A stretch of 64,000 nt of DNA. Origin: Pinus tabuliformis. Its lineage: Eukaryota; Streptophyta; Pinopsida; Pinales; Pinaceae. How positions within the stretch are numbered: position 1 is the first letter of the stretch; every line of letters starts with the position of its first letter. The stretch is from assembly GCA_031772625.1 (NCBI GenBank), contig CM062815.1:115080989-115144988 (forward strand). The letters are read 5' to 3'. Below the pieces are notes generated by a model. It was not told where the DNA came from. It worked only from the letters and a program-made list of their open reading frames with translations, and searched no databases. Of this stretch, positions 1 to 9,900 are shown in pieces. Made by a program: the position numbers and the translations under genes.

Positions 1-150
1 GGGAAACCTACGAAATTTCAAAGAATGTGGCTTGGCCCTTTCCAAATCGTAGAAGTCATAGGTCCATCTACTTTTATGTTACAGGATTTAACAGGAAAAA
101 GACATTCTTTACCTGTTAACGGACAGATCCTCAAAAAATATTTTCCATAG
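1..150 (+). pseudogene. Integrase C-terminal tail of element A (partial)
   Basis: Fifty in-frame codons ending in TAG at 148-150. They encode the small C-terminal DNA-binding part of a gypsy integrase; the segment WLGPFQIVEVIGPSTF is characteristic. It is nearly identical in protein to the end of the integrase of element B (24748-24890, minus strand). The zinc finger and catalytic core are outside the window. No chromodomain follows, which fits a non-chromovirus (Tat/Athila-side) element. The visible part has no stop, so this copy may be less decayed than B, but too little is seen to judge. Confidence 0.88.
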
Positions 151-1216
151 GAGATCATTCTTCTATTTTGTAGATTATTTTTTGTTTCCATAATAAAACC
201 AGTTGTAAATGTTTACATTTGAGATTTATGAAAAAGACACAAATTCTCTTTTAGATTTTGTTTTTTCACTTGTATAAATAGAATTCTTTTAGAAAATTGA
301 TCATTATTATTGAAAGATACAATTAAAGACTCTAGGCCTAGAAATGATACTAGTTTCAACTTTGTAAATTTTGACAAAAAATGACCTTTAGTGGGAAATT
401 GTTTTATATCAGTCCAATGAAAGGTATCAATAACAAAAATGAAGATTCTCTGTAGAAAAGCTCTTTCCAAAAACTCTACCATTGTCGTCCAGAGCCATCT
501 TAAGGAAACAATGACTTCCTCCCCATCTAGGAAACTTCAACGTTTAGAGAATAATCCAATGATACACTTTAACTTAAAGAGTAAGAGGTCTCATCACGAG
601 CCGACTTATCATGATCATAGATATTATAGCTTGCTGACTTTGCCAATACTGCATACCACAACAGGGCAATGACTCAAGATTGTTGCAATCAAAAGACAAG
701 GGGTCTCATCACGAGCTAGCTTGTTCAACAAAGCTATAAATCAAGTGAATGACACTGTCATAAATTTGATATCAAACCAAGACATTGTTATTTAAGGGTA
801 GAAAAAGAAAAGAAAATTAAAGCAATAAGTGTGGATATGGATTTCTCTTTGAAAGTTGTAAATTTCTCTAAGTAGGATATAGGATCATTGCTGGGTAACA
901 GGTAACCCTGTCAAGGCTATAAACACTTGCTGGTAGTAGAGGCTCTACCTATGAAAAATGAGCATATTCAAAACTGATTTACAGAGAAGGCTTCGTTTTT
1001 ATCTTTATAAACCAAGTAAGATACAAGGACTAGCTTGAGGGAGTAAATAATCAAAGTTAAAAATAGAAGAAACAAAATATCATTGATAGGTAAAAGCATA
1101 ATGTACTTTGTCTTTCTATAATAAAGTTTAATTTTCTGGAAACTTTTCTATTTTGAAAGTTTAGAAAATCCAAAAGAAAAGCAGAGATAACTAGTTCTTC
1201 CAAGTGAATCACCAAT
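151..1216 (+). other. 3' noncoding region of element A
   Basis: AT-rich stretch between the pol stop and the LTR. It contains two copies of the motif GGTCTCATCACGAG (587-600 and 702-715) about 115 bp apart; the same pair occurs in B and C. A purine-rich block AGAAAAGCAGAGATAAC lies about 30 bp before the LTR and is conserved in B; it may be the polypurine tract. The base immediately before the LTR is not purine-rich. No convincing ORF is present. Confidence 0.6.
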
Positions 1217-3863
1217 TGTTGTGGCCAGCAACAACCCCCTTCTTATTTTGTGTTATTACTAATACTAAATAAGTGGGGACCCTTAGTCAAAAAATTTAAA
1301 AATCAATTAGTGCTTGCATTTCCTTTTTAATAAAACTTACCATCATAAACTTAGGAAAATACCCTTGAAAAATCTAAAAGTTTATGTTTCATGATAAGGT
1401 AAGACAAAATCTTTCCTTAAGAAAAATCGCATCGCAAAAAGGATAACAGGATACCTCCTTGCAAGCCGAATTCTAAAATTGCGAGATCGCGATGCGAGAC
1501 TACAAACGTATATCGCATCGCATGCATCAAAGACTGCTTACGCTAAAAAATCTTAAATCACCGATATGCGATGGCATATATCGCAAAATCGCATTTCGCA
1601 GAAAACACTTTAACAGAAAATTGTCATATGCCGCGTTCCTGCGATATTGCGATATTGCAATTTTACGATAGAACGGAAAAGCGATATTACTGGTAAAGAG
1701 ATATAGTGATGTTGTGATTCTGCGATGTTGCGATCTGCGATATTGCGAAGCAAATCACAAAATCGCTTCATCATAGATCTTTTGGGCTCGTTGTTCAAAA
1801 AAGTATTTTCCATAATCCGAGACCTGGTTATGCACTTTAATGCTAATTAATGAGTTAGTTGTCAGTTGTTAATGAAATATGGTTTTGTACTTATCGAAAA
1901 TCCAATTCATGTAAGGTGGTATATTTTATATGTCTTCAGCATTTAAAGCTTTCCCGTCACCTTTCCTTATCATTACTCTCACCTTACTTGTAAACTGCAG
2001 GAATGAAGAACAAAGAATTATACAGAACAGTAGACAGGATATTATGGGCAAGAAAGGCAAAGCTCTGAGCTCTGATGACAAAGAAATGACGCCCCTGTAT
2101 ACAGACACCGCCTATAACAGAGACGCTGGTATTACTACTTGGGAAGGCATGTATAATCTACTTGAAGAAGAGAATCCCAAGGTGATGGAGGTTACGACTA
2201 CTGCTGGCTCACATGGTTCTTTTGAGGCATCCATTACAGAGCTAGCTTATTCGTTCTTACACAGGATAGCAGAGAGGCCCAAAATTCTCCCATACACAGA
2301 CATGGTTAAATGGGTACTGGACAACGCTGACATAAAAAACAGACAATTTAAAACTCAGGGTCAAGAGCTTACGGAATCATTATTTTCACAAAATTTGAGC
2401 TTTATATCCACTAAAAGAAAACACGCAAAAGGCGAAAAACACACCAAGGAAGCCCAGATCAAGAAACGGAGGTAGTTTCCGATGCGCGATTCGCTAGGCA
2501 AAACTTCTTGAAAAGGAAAGCTTCTAATTGCTCAGTCACCTGTAAGCTTAGAAATTTGTAAAAATAATGCTAGAGGTTAAATAAAAAGTAAAACGTGAAT
2601 CCTAAAACCAGTAGTAATTGTCCGAAATATCTTCAATATGGTATGTATGAATGAACAACAATTGCAGACAGGCTAGAGACAAAAGGCTCAAGAAAAGGCA
2701 GAATCAATCCAAAGGTTAACGAAGTTGAATTGGGATTATTAGTAGGCATACTTGGTAAAACCACACAGCTAGTGCATGACTCTCAAGTGTATCATCAATT
2801 CTGCCGAGAAGATGGTGCCAGCTCTTGCCGATTCTGTTTTCACAGAATAGCTAAAATCGGAAGTCAGCCAGCTAACTCTTCTCAAACAAATGTCGAACAC
2901 ATGCGATTTCAAGGAGCAGATACAAAAATAATTAGTTAGTAGTTTTAATTTTAGATTCAGTTTTATTTTTAATTTTGTTTTATTTTTGCCAAAAATAAGG
3001 ACGGCCATTTAAACCGCATCCTACATTTTGTTATAAGTTACTTTTAGATTTATTTAGTAGTATTTAAACCCTTCTCATGCATTTAGAGAAGGGTCCTGAA
3101 ATTTTCAAAAAATTATCCCCAGAACATGCACTTTTGTACCTCTGAGGAGGTTTTGATGAATGAATGGAACATGATTTATTGATATCTGGATTTAATATCT
3201 ACTACTGATGTTGCACTTCTGTACTCTTAGCGGATGTTGGATTAAGAAGAGATATATCATTATCGCTTGAAGCTCATGAGTAGAACTAGTTATAAATGGT
3301 ACTTCTATCTCTTAACTATTTCTGCCTTTGTGTTAAAAGTGATATTCATGTTCAGTTGTTTATATATTGATGCATGAATGCTTGAGTTATCATTTGGCAT
3401 TTTTGTACGGTGATAGCTATTTATTTATGCTTAGTGTATGGGTAGCTTATTATGCGATATGCCTTTCACAACTGTTTCGTCTAACTTTTTATACGAAGTG
3501 GTTCATCTTTATTGAATTCTTTTCTCATAACAGTTGAATGATCTTTATTACCAATTGTTATTTGAAATCATTTTAGATCGCATAACGGAAATATTACATC
3601 CTGGGTTAGTATAGAATTAGATATTTCTGTTTATTAGAATACAATTTGCATGTTATTAGATTAGAGTTAGAATTAGAGCATCTCACTTAGGAACTTTTAG
3701 AAAGGAAATATCAATTCTTCACACACACACACACATAAATTAGGAAACTGGTCCCATATCCCCAGTCGGACCCACTATACCAGACGGAAAAGGAGCTGCT
3801 GACCAAGGTCCAGACCGGGTGGGTATCCCCCTTGTTGTAGACCCGATTTTCGGGGCTTGAACA
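1217..3863 (+). repeat. 3' LTR of element A (2.65 kb)
   Basis: The start and end align with the reverse complement of the two LTRs of element B: TGTTGTGG at the start, and the segment with GGGTGGGTATCCCC near the end. It is about 460 bp longer than the B LTRs (2183 bp). The U3 part (about 1430-1770) is packed with short GCGAT/ATCGC repeats. The central part carries a 181-codon ORF (1930-2475) not present in B. An (AC)n run lies at 3721-3736. Confidence 0.85.
1930..2475 (+). CDS. Uncharacterised 181-aa ORF inside the LTR of element A
   Basis: Open from ATG 1930 to TAG 2473-2475. The N-terminus has a hydrophobic stretch (residues 7-22). The middle contains a folded-looking segment (about 95-150) with RIAERPKILPYTDMVKWVLD, which reminds me of accessory proteins of large plant retrotransposons (plant-mobile-domain/transposase_32-like), but I cannot assign it firmly. 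The last 25 residues are strongly basic (KRKHAKGEKHTKEAQIKKRR), like a nuclear or nucleic-acid-binding tail. TAAACTGCAGGAATG just inside the ORF resembles a splice acceptor, so the true start may be the internal one near 2003. B has a shorter, different basic ORF at the equivalent place (22632-22874 and 31841-32083, minus). Function unknown. Confidence 0.45.
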   Translation: MSSAFKAFPSPFLIITLTLLVNCRNEEQRIIQNSRQDIMGKKGKALSSDDKEMTPLYTDTAYNRDAGITTWEGMYNLLEEENPKVMEVTTTAGSHGSFEASITELAYSFLHRIAERPKILPYTDMVKWVLDNADIKNRQFKTQGQELTESLFSQNLSFISTKRKHAKGEKHTKEAQIKKRR

Positions 3864-4092
3864 CAGAGTTAAACCCAGATTGCATGGAACAAGCCACAAA
3901 TGATTGGATAATGGAAATGCAGATCAAGAACACCCGAAAACAAAGGATCCAACTATATCGAGTTGTCAAAGTAGGCCAAGTCCTTCACCAGGGCAAGTTG
4001 CTCCCGAGGGACTAAGTTCAGCAGAAGTTTCCTCATCCCATGGAGGAACTCAACGCAATGGGGACAATTGCTTCCTAAGGGGGGAGGAATGA
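3864..4092 (+). pseudogene. Possible C-terminal tail of the polyprotein of element I
   Basis: An open stretch of about 62 codons ends at TGA 4090-4092, rich in Ser, Pro, Gly and Gln, with no recognisable catalytic motif. I call it a retroelement tail from position alone: directly behind it is a purine tract (AAGGGGGGAGGAA) and then LTR-like sequence. Its upstream part was cut off by element A. The reading frame is weak evidence by itself. Confidence 0.35.
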
Positions 4093-4703
4093 TCCAGGTG
4101 GATATTGGTGGCCACCTGCCTATTCCACTTGGACCCCCAACACTGTCTCTTTTAGTTTTTCAGTTTCCTTAATTGCAGCACAATTTACTATTTTTGACAG
4201 TTTTCGGGTCCTGAACTTCTGGAGCCCTAAACGACGTTTTTAGGGAAATAGAGAGACTAGAAATGTCCCAAACCAAATTATTTGTTTTCTTCCAGCCTTC
4301 TCTTCGAGATCTTCGAAACGAAGTATTATGATAGCCAAATGGAGATCGTATGCCAAAGTTACAGCCTCGGGGAGTTGATGTACCAATTTACCCAAATGGG
4401 GCGCACAGTTTTGGCGCTTCATCTCCTAGGGTTAGGTTTTTGGATTTTTAGGGTTTTCCATTGTTTCTCAATAATAAATAGGCCTTTGAGCCTCATTGTA
4501 ACATAGTTCGGAGGCATGTAGCGGCCACATCTCTTCTCAGAGATAAGCTACCATTGCCTGAGCTTGTCTTATTTCCATTTTGTTTGTAAGCATATTTCAG
4601 TATTTGATATTAATGAAATAAAATGTTTTTTCTACTGTATCTTTGTATTTATGGTTATATCTATAATTTGTTGTGTTCCTGTTTAAATCTGGATAAATGT
4701 TGT
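4090..4703 (+). repeat. 3' LTR (truncated) of element I
   Basis: Follows a good polypurine tract (about 4078-4089). The start is TGATCCAGG. It has a possible TATA-like site (AATAATAAATAGG near 4468-4480) and AT-rich downstream sequence (AATGAAATAAAATG near 4610) suitable for polyadenylation. It stops abruptly where element H sequence starts at about 4704. The partner LTR is not in the window, so the LTR call rests on these landmarks only. Confidence 0.45.
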
Positions 4704-6920
4704 TGAATCCCTTGCATGTGATCAACAACACTTCTCCCCATGTCTGCTCCATGCCAGCTGCTAGGATGGATCTTTAACATGTACGAGCGCAGTTTCATCT
4801 GTGAGTGCATGTTGCGCCCACTGCTGTTCCTGTTCCTGCTGCAACTCATTCGTCTGTCTGTGCAGCTTCATGTTCTTCCTTGAGTTGCTGCTTCAACACA
4901 TGAAACTCCTTCTTTGTTCCATTCTCTATCTTCGCGCAATCTTCATGTTGCGTCATCACCTCATAGCCTGAGTCTCCAAAGTTTCTTTCATCATCAGTGG
5001 ATCTGCTTGAGCTTGCAACTTTGTTTTGCCTCTGTGTTGTCAACAACCTTCCTCTTGCATTCATTGCATTCAATATGCTTCCTTCAGCTGTTGTTCATGA
5101 TGCTGCTCATTGTGATGTTGTTGTTGTCATATCTTGATGTCCTTGTCTACGAACAACTTGATGTCTTCGTGAGTAGGAAATCTCATAGACACTTGATTGA
5201 CTACATCTCTAGGTGTGCTCTGAATAGTGTCTTTAACTCTACTATCTTGGAAACCATTGTACCTGTGCTGCTGAGAGGCAGATGAACACCTGCGATACCT
5301 AGAGACATGGCAACACTCATGGCAAGAAATCTGTCATTCGAAAACCAAAATGAACTTGAGAACTGACTTGCAACATACCTGTGTGACTGATCATGAAGGT
5401 CGTGCAATTTCCACGGGGAGGTCAAGAGACTGATTACCAAGTCTACGCAAGGCACAGTATGAGCTGCTGGGAGGTTGATTGATTGTTGGAACTGCGCAAT
5501 GCACGGTCCAGTCTCGCTGCTGATTGTTGGAATTGCACAATGTGCAAACTCAACTGGCAATGGTTGGAGGCTCAGTGACTGCATTGTGTAATTTTCTGGG
5601 CCAGCAGTCATTGTCCCTTAGAATTGTGCAATTCAAGACTGAAGGAGAGTCATTGGGAAAAAATGTGCTTTTCCTGAGAGGAAGACAGAGCCTTCCCTCT
5701 CACGATTGCGCAATGTTGTCTTGGTGAGGTGGAGTGCGGGGCAAGGTTGGCCAGACTCACCGACAGGCAACCGAAAGCAAATGTGAATGTGAATGCATGG
5801 TGATACTAAGTGTAAGCATAATTGAATGATCATGCATGCAAACGGTGAATGATTGATTCAAAAAATTGAACAACATGCATGTGGGTGAGGCGAGTTGCCA
5901 AATCAGCATCCGTTCGTGCAAAATAGTTTCATGCATGCGACAGCAGTGAGATAGCAACGAAAACTGAAACGGTGTTGGTACAAGATAGTATGTATCAAAA
6001 CGATAACAAGCTTTCATTGAAATCAAGAAGACAATGTTCATATGAAGCGAAACACAAAAAGCACCAGAAATGCAACACAAGTCATGGAAAGCGGGCTTAC
6101 CCAAAAACAACTGAGCTGAGTGTGCCGAAATCTCCTAGATGTGATGTGGGATGTCAAAGCTGCAAGGTTGATATGAGAAATGAGCTTTGCGGTGTCCGGT
6201 TGATGAGTTTTGATAACATCGAAGTTGTGACGTGTATGCCACAAATCTAGGGAAAGCGACACTTGGTGGGAGGTGTCTGAAATGATCCTTGCATGTTACC
6301 TCCAACTACTAAAAATAGATCCCTAAAACAAGGGATGTCTTTGCATGTTGCCTTGGGAGAAGCAGATCATGCATGCAAGTCATTTTTTCTTGGTCCTGGA
6401 GGGAACCAGTCAACTCAATTGCACATGCAAGAGGCTGCTCAACTACTGGGAGAAAATGCGCATTTCTGGCTGGGAATTGGGTTGACTGCTTAAAGGATTT
6501 GTGCAATTTCTGGGCAGAGCAGCTGACTGCTACCCAGAGTTGTGCAAATTCTGGGCTGAGTAACCCAACTAGGAAGGATTGCACAATTTTCTAGGTGAAT
6601 CTTGCTCAGCAGAATTGTGCAATTCTGAGACCCAGCAGGCTGCCAGTTAGGATTGTGCAATTTATGGAGGGAAGGTTGGTTTCCCTCTTGATTTGTGTAA
6701 ATTATTGAAGGAGCTGCTCAACTTGCTACTGGACCAAGTCTGAATGAACAGCCTCAGAGGGGAAGGCATCAAGGTTTGATCAACATACTGTCTTTCTACA
6801 AGAAAATCACTGGAGCTTGTGTACTTGATGAAGCAAGACATGTTGTTGTGAAGTTTGGTAGGGAGGCTCCAAAACAAAGCTAAGGAAAAATTTTGGAGGG
6901 TGGTTGTAGCTTCTACAACA
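4704..6920 (-). repeat. Truncated 3' LTR of element H
   Basis: Aligns with 11187-13368 over its full length, with visible but scattered differences. It ends CTTCTACAACA at 6910-6920. The outer 1.28 kb present in the right LTR (9901-11186) is absent, and the junction at about 4704 abuts LTR-like sequence of element I. The body is rich in the palindromic motif TTGYGCAA. No TATA-containing section remains in this copy. Confidence 0.8.
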
Positions 6921-8173
6921 CTTGGTGACACACTGGTAGAACTATAGCTCTCTAAATGGACCTTGTTCATGGAAAGCAAGTCTAACACCTTCGGAATTAT
7001 TGTTTAGTTCTCAGCTTGTCTTGGTTTCACACTAGCTTTATTGTAAGATGTAGCATCTGCCAAGCTCTTGGTCGATTGACACACATTCCAAGCCAAGGCA
7101 ACACAGTTGTTTCGATTGGGGTTGAGGGGTATATTGGTACACAAGCAGTATAGTCGTCAGAGTCTTAATTTCATCTCTGGTGTTGCTTCATTGCCAGCAA
7201 GCCTGGACAGTACCCCAGCGGAGTCACCTAAGAACACAAGCATGGCTCCACTGCCAGTGATCTTGTTCAGTACCCTGATGAAGTTACTTGCATCACCTCT
7301 CTATGCAGGAAACCTTTCTCTTCTTTCGCCTTATTCATTTTTCATTTTTTCAAACTTATTTTTTACTTTTTTCATTTTTGTAACTGTGCATAGCACTTAT
7401 TCATTTCAGAGGTAGAAGAGGGATCCCGACTTATTGAGAACAGAAGAGGTTGTTCCTACAGAGAAGTAGTTTATTATACCTCTGACGTGCCTATTAAGGT
7501 TTTCCCCCTCACCTTACTCTACTTGACTAAGCTGACAAGGATTAACCCAAAAACAACCGACTAGAGTAGGTGACACTAGTGAGCGTGCAAGCGTTGTGTT
7601 TTCACCAAGGTTCACTTCGAACAGTATGTATTTTCCATTGATGTATCATGGAATGAAGACAACAAGTTCTTAGATAAGAGAGTGGACAACAGATAACCAA
7701 ATTTTGATAGTTGTAAAAGTCCTCTTGTACTTTACCAACTTGTTTCAAGAGTCATACATGGTTTCATGTGAAACCAACCTATGGACAAAACAAGCAACAA
7801 ACAACAAAGAAAAGCAGAAGCAAAAGCAAAAGAGAAAGCAAAGAGAATAAGAAAACAAGCAAGAAAGCGAACAAACCAACAAAGAAAGTAAGCAAACAAG
7901 CATGAAAGCAAGCAGTCTGAAAGCAAACACTACTCCTACTCCTAAGCTAACGGTGCATGGGCCGTCTCATGTGAAGTGATACTTCCAATGTAGCCACTAG
8001 CGCATTGGTTGACCCATGTTGGTGAAGGCATGGTTCGCGAACAAGACAACTATGTGAACCATCAAATAAGAAATATGTAATAGTGAAGACAAACACACTC
8101 TGAGTTTACAAGCGACCACATAACAAAGATGAGTGAAAGCGTATGACATGCACTCTATGGAGCCGCCATGGTG
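6921..8173 (-). other. 3' noncoding part of element H
   Basis: No convincing coding sequence. 7785-7928 is a low-complexity purine-rich tract on the plus strand built of AAGCAA/AAGAAAGC-like units. On the minus strand it reads as a Phe/Leu/Cys-rich hydrophobic stretch without stops, which I take as a by-product of composition. The sequence next to the LTR (CTTGGTGACAC) is not a good polypurine tract on either strand. Confidence 0.5.
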
Positions 8174-9211
8174 CTATGCTACACTGCATGTAGATGTTGA
8201 GTGTGTGCATTCTCTTGACTGTGACATGCAAGCAAACGTGAGAAAGGTAGACCACTTATGTTGTGCATGTGTGCTTGCTGTGTAAGATTCCTCCAATGCA
8301 TGAGCGATGGGATCGTGTAGTTCGAGTGGAGGAAGCGAAATCTGGGTGTTTGGTTGATCTTCAATGCAAAGCAGAGAGTGATGAGGAGCATTGAGTGTTT
8401 CAACAATTTCCTGATCGGAAGAAAAACCAACCTCAGGAGAACGAGGGCCTGAGATAAACATTAGATCGAGTTGAAGTGCCTCAACATCCTGCAGGGTTTC
8501 AACTCCGTTGATAGATAAATCATCGTAGACTAGTGTCTTGGACAAATTAACAATGATTGAATCAACATCATGATCGGATTAGGAAGTGGATAGATCATGA
8601 CAACCAAGATTAGAAAATTCAGGATGTTTGTCGGCATCCTCATGATTTAATGAATTGGGCAGAGGGGTAGATGGGAAGCAAAGATGTTCACCCTCTGTGC
8701 TTTCAAGAAAGATAGATGACGAATTGGATAGATTTTCCGAGGAAGATGTGTCCTCTCTGCACTGTAATGACAAACTGACATCTGACGTGACCTGTGAATG
8801 ATCGGAAGTAGAAACATCCAAAAATGGTTTTTCACAGGGGAAATCAGCAATGGCAGAATGACAAGGGATGCCAGGATGAAGCGGATGAGGCGCAACTGGA
8901 AGGGAGTCATCCTTCACCACGGGTTCTTATTTAGATTCCCGCACACACTCATCATGAATGATGGTGCAGGTTGGCTGCATAACACCAACTTCATCGACAA
9001 CTTGATCCTCGTTCACAATAGGTGAGGAGTTCAGAATGGGAGAACATAAGACAGTACAATCCGGAGGATCAACAGAACATGAGGAGGGAGATCGAGCGAA
9101 CGAATCCACGTGACAACCAATATGCTTGCAAGCCAAGTCTGCACAGATCTCAAGAGTAGGTGGGGTGGGAGGATGTGACAGTTCAATAGAGGTGTGTGCA
9201 TGATCTCCCAC
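8174..9211 (-). CDS. Uncharacterised Ser/Asp/Cys-rich ORF of element H
   Basis: Reads leftward in one frame across 8927-9211, 8579-8920 and 8174-8545, interrupted by two in-frame stops. It is rich in Ser, Asp, Glu, Pro and His/Cys. No DSGA protease motif, no RT YxDD box and no CCHC knuckle with standard spacing can be found. It lies just downstream of the gag domain, where an autonomous relative would have protease and RT. It may be an extended gag tail or a protein special to the group. Function unknown. Confidence 0.4.
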
Positions 9212-9299
9212 ATCACTCCATGGTGGTGGAGCTGTTTGATGAGGTGAAGGTGGACAATCACTTGTGACATCGACTGTGCCTACTCATGATTGCATAGTT

Positions 9300-9640
9300 C
9301 CATCACCGAAGTATGAGCGGGATTCAAGTGATTTCAAGAATTGTTTATTTTCAGATATGTAAAGAAGATACTCAAATCTTCCATCAAGAAATTCCCAATC
9401 AATATCATCTTCCGAGAATCAGTATGCAAGATTACAAAAGTGTGTGTAAAACTGTTCAATGGATTCATCGAGTGCTTTTCGTACTTCCAGAATTTCTTTG
9501 TTGAGTGCTTGATAGTTAAAGTGATTGAAATCATGATCTATCTCTGTGACCAGATGAGAAAGAGAATGAATATATTTTCCAGGCAGCGTGGCACACCAGT
9601 GCATTGGGTGCCCTCAAAGTGTGTAGATGAACAGTGTGCA
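9300..9640 (-). pseudogene. Gag (capsid) domain relic of element H
   Basis: The frame starting near 9604 contains the segment ALDESIEQFYTHFCNLAY, typical of the retrotransposon gag capsid-like domain in plant gypsy elements: the Glu-x-Val/Ile-x-x-Phe-x-x-x-Phe pattern after a FxxHF region. An in-frame stop follows, after which EDDIDWEFL continues the family pattern. Upstream sequence to about 9850 is frame-disrupted. No zinc knuckle is visible. This is the only retroviral-type domain recognised in the element. Confidence 0.65.
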
Positions 9641-9878
9641 ACTCATGTGTTCTTCAAGAATCCATGTCTTTCGCATGTGCCTACAATGCCGACCGTGTGC
9701 CTAACCAAGGCTACGTAGCCTCCACCATCAAATGTTTTATGAGACAAGTTATCTGAGAGATTTTTCGAGATGATGAAATCATTTCCATAAGACATACACT
9801 CCAGAAGAGAAACTCGGTAGTTAGTCATGATAGATGTGTAGAGATTCAAAATGGATGTGAGGACTTAGCTTGTCATTC

Positions 9879-9900
9879 AGCCCTCCTTCTAGCGCCAAAA
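9879..9900 (-). other. Primer binding site of element H
   Basis: Read on the minus strand, the sequence immediately after the LTR is TTTTGGCGCTAGAAGGAGGG. The same core, TTGGCGCTAGAAGGAGGGC, sits behind the 5' LTR of element B. It starts with TGG (complement of CCA), as a tRNA-primed site should. I could not name the tRNA. Confidence 0.7.

Larger units (their letters stand above)
1..3863 (+). mobile_element. Element A: 3' part of a Ty3/gypsy LTR retrotransposon
   Basis: Only the downstream end lies in the window: integrase tail (1-150), noncoding tail (151-1216) and complete 3' LTR (1217-3863). The integrase tail and both LTR ends match element B (21452-32843) read on the other strand, so A and B are the same family in opposite orientation. 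The LTR starts TGTTGTGG and ends near GAACA. The element interrupts an older element (I), whose tail resumes at 3864. The 5' LTR and most of gag-pol lie off the left edge, so a target duplication cannot be tested. Confidence 0.9.

Noticed and set aside
5201..5611. 136-codon minus-strand ORF in the left LTR of H
   Set aside because: The equivalent place in the right LTR is not open over the same length, and the sequence is made of U3 repeats.
7732..7930. Membrane protein gene on the minus strand
   Set aside because: The hydrophobic reading is a product of the purine-rich low-complexity tract and is equally open in another frame.
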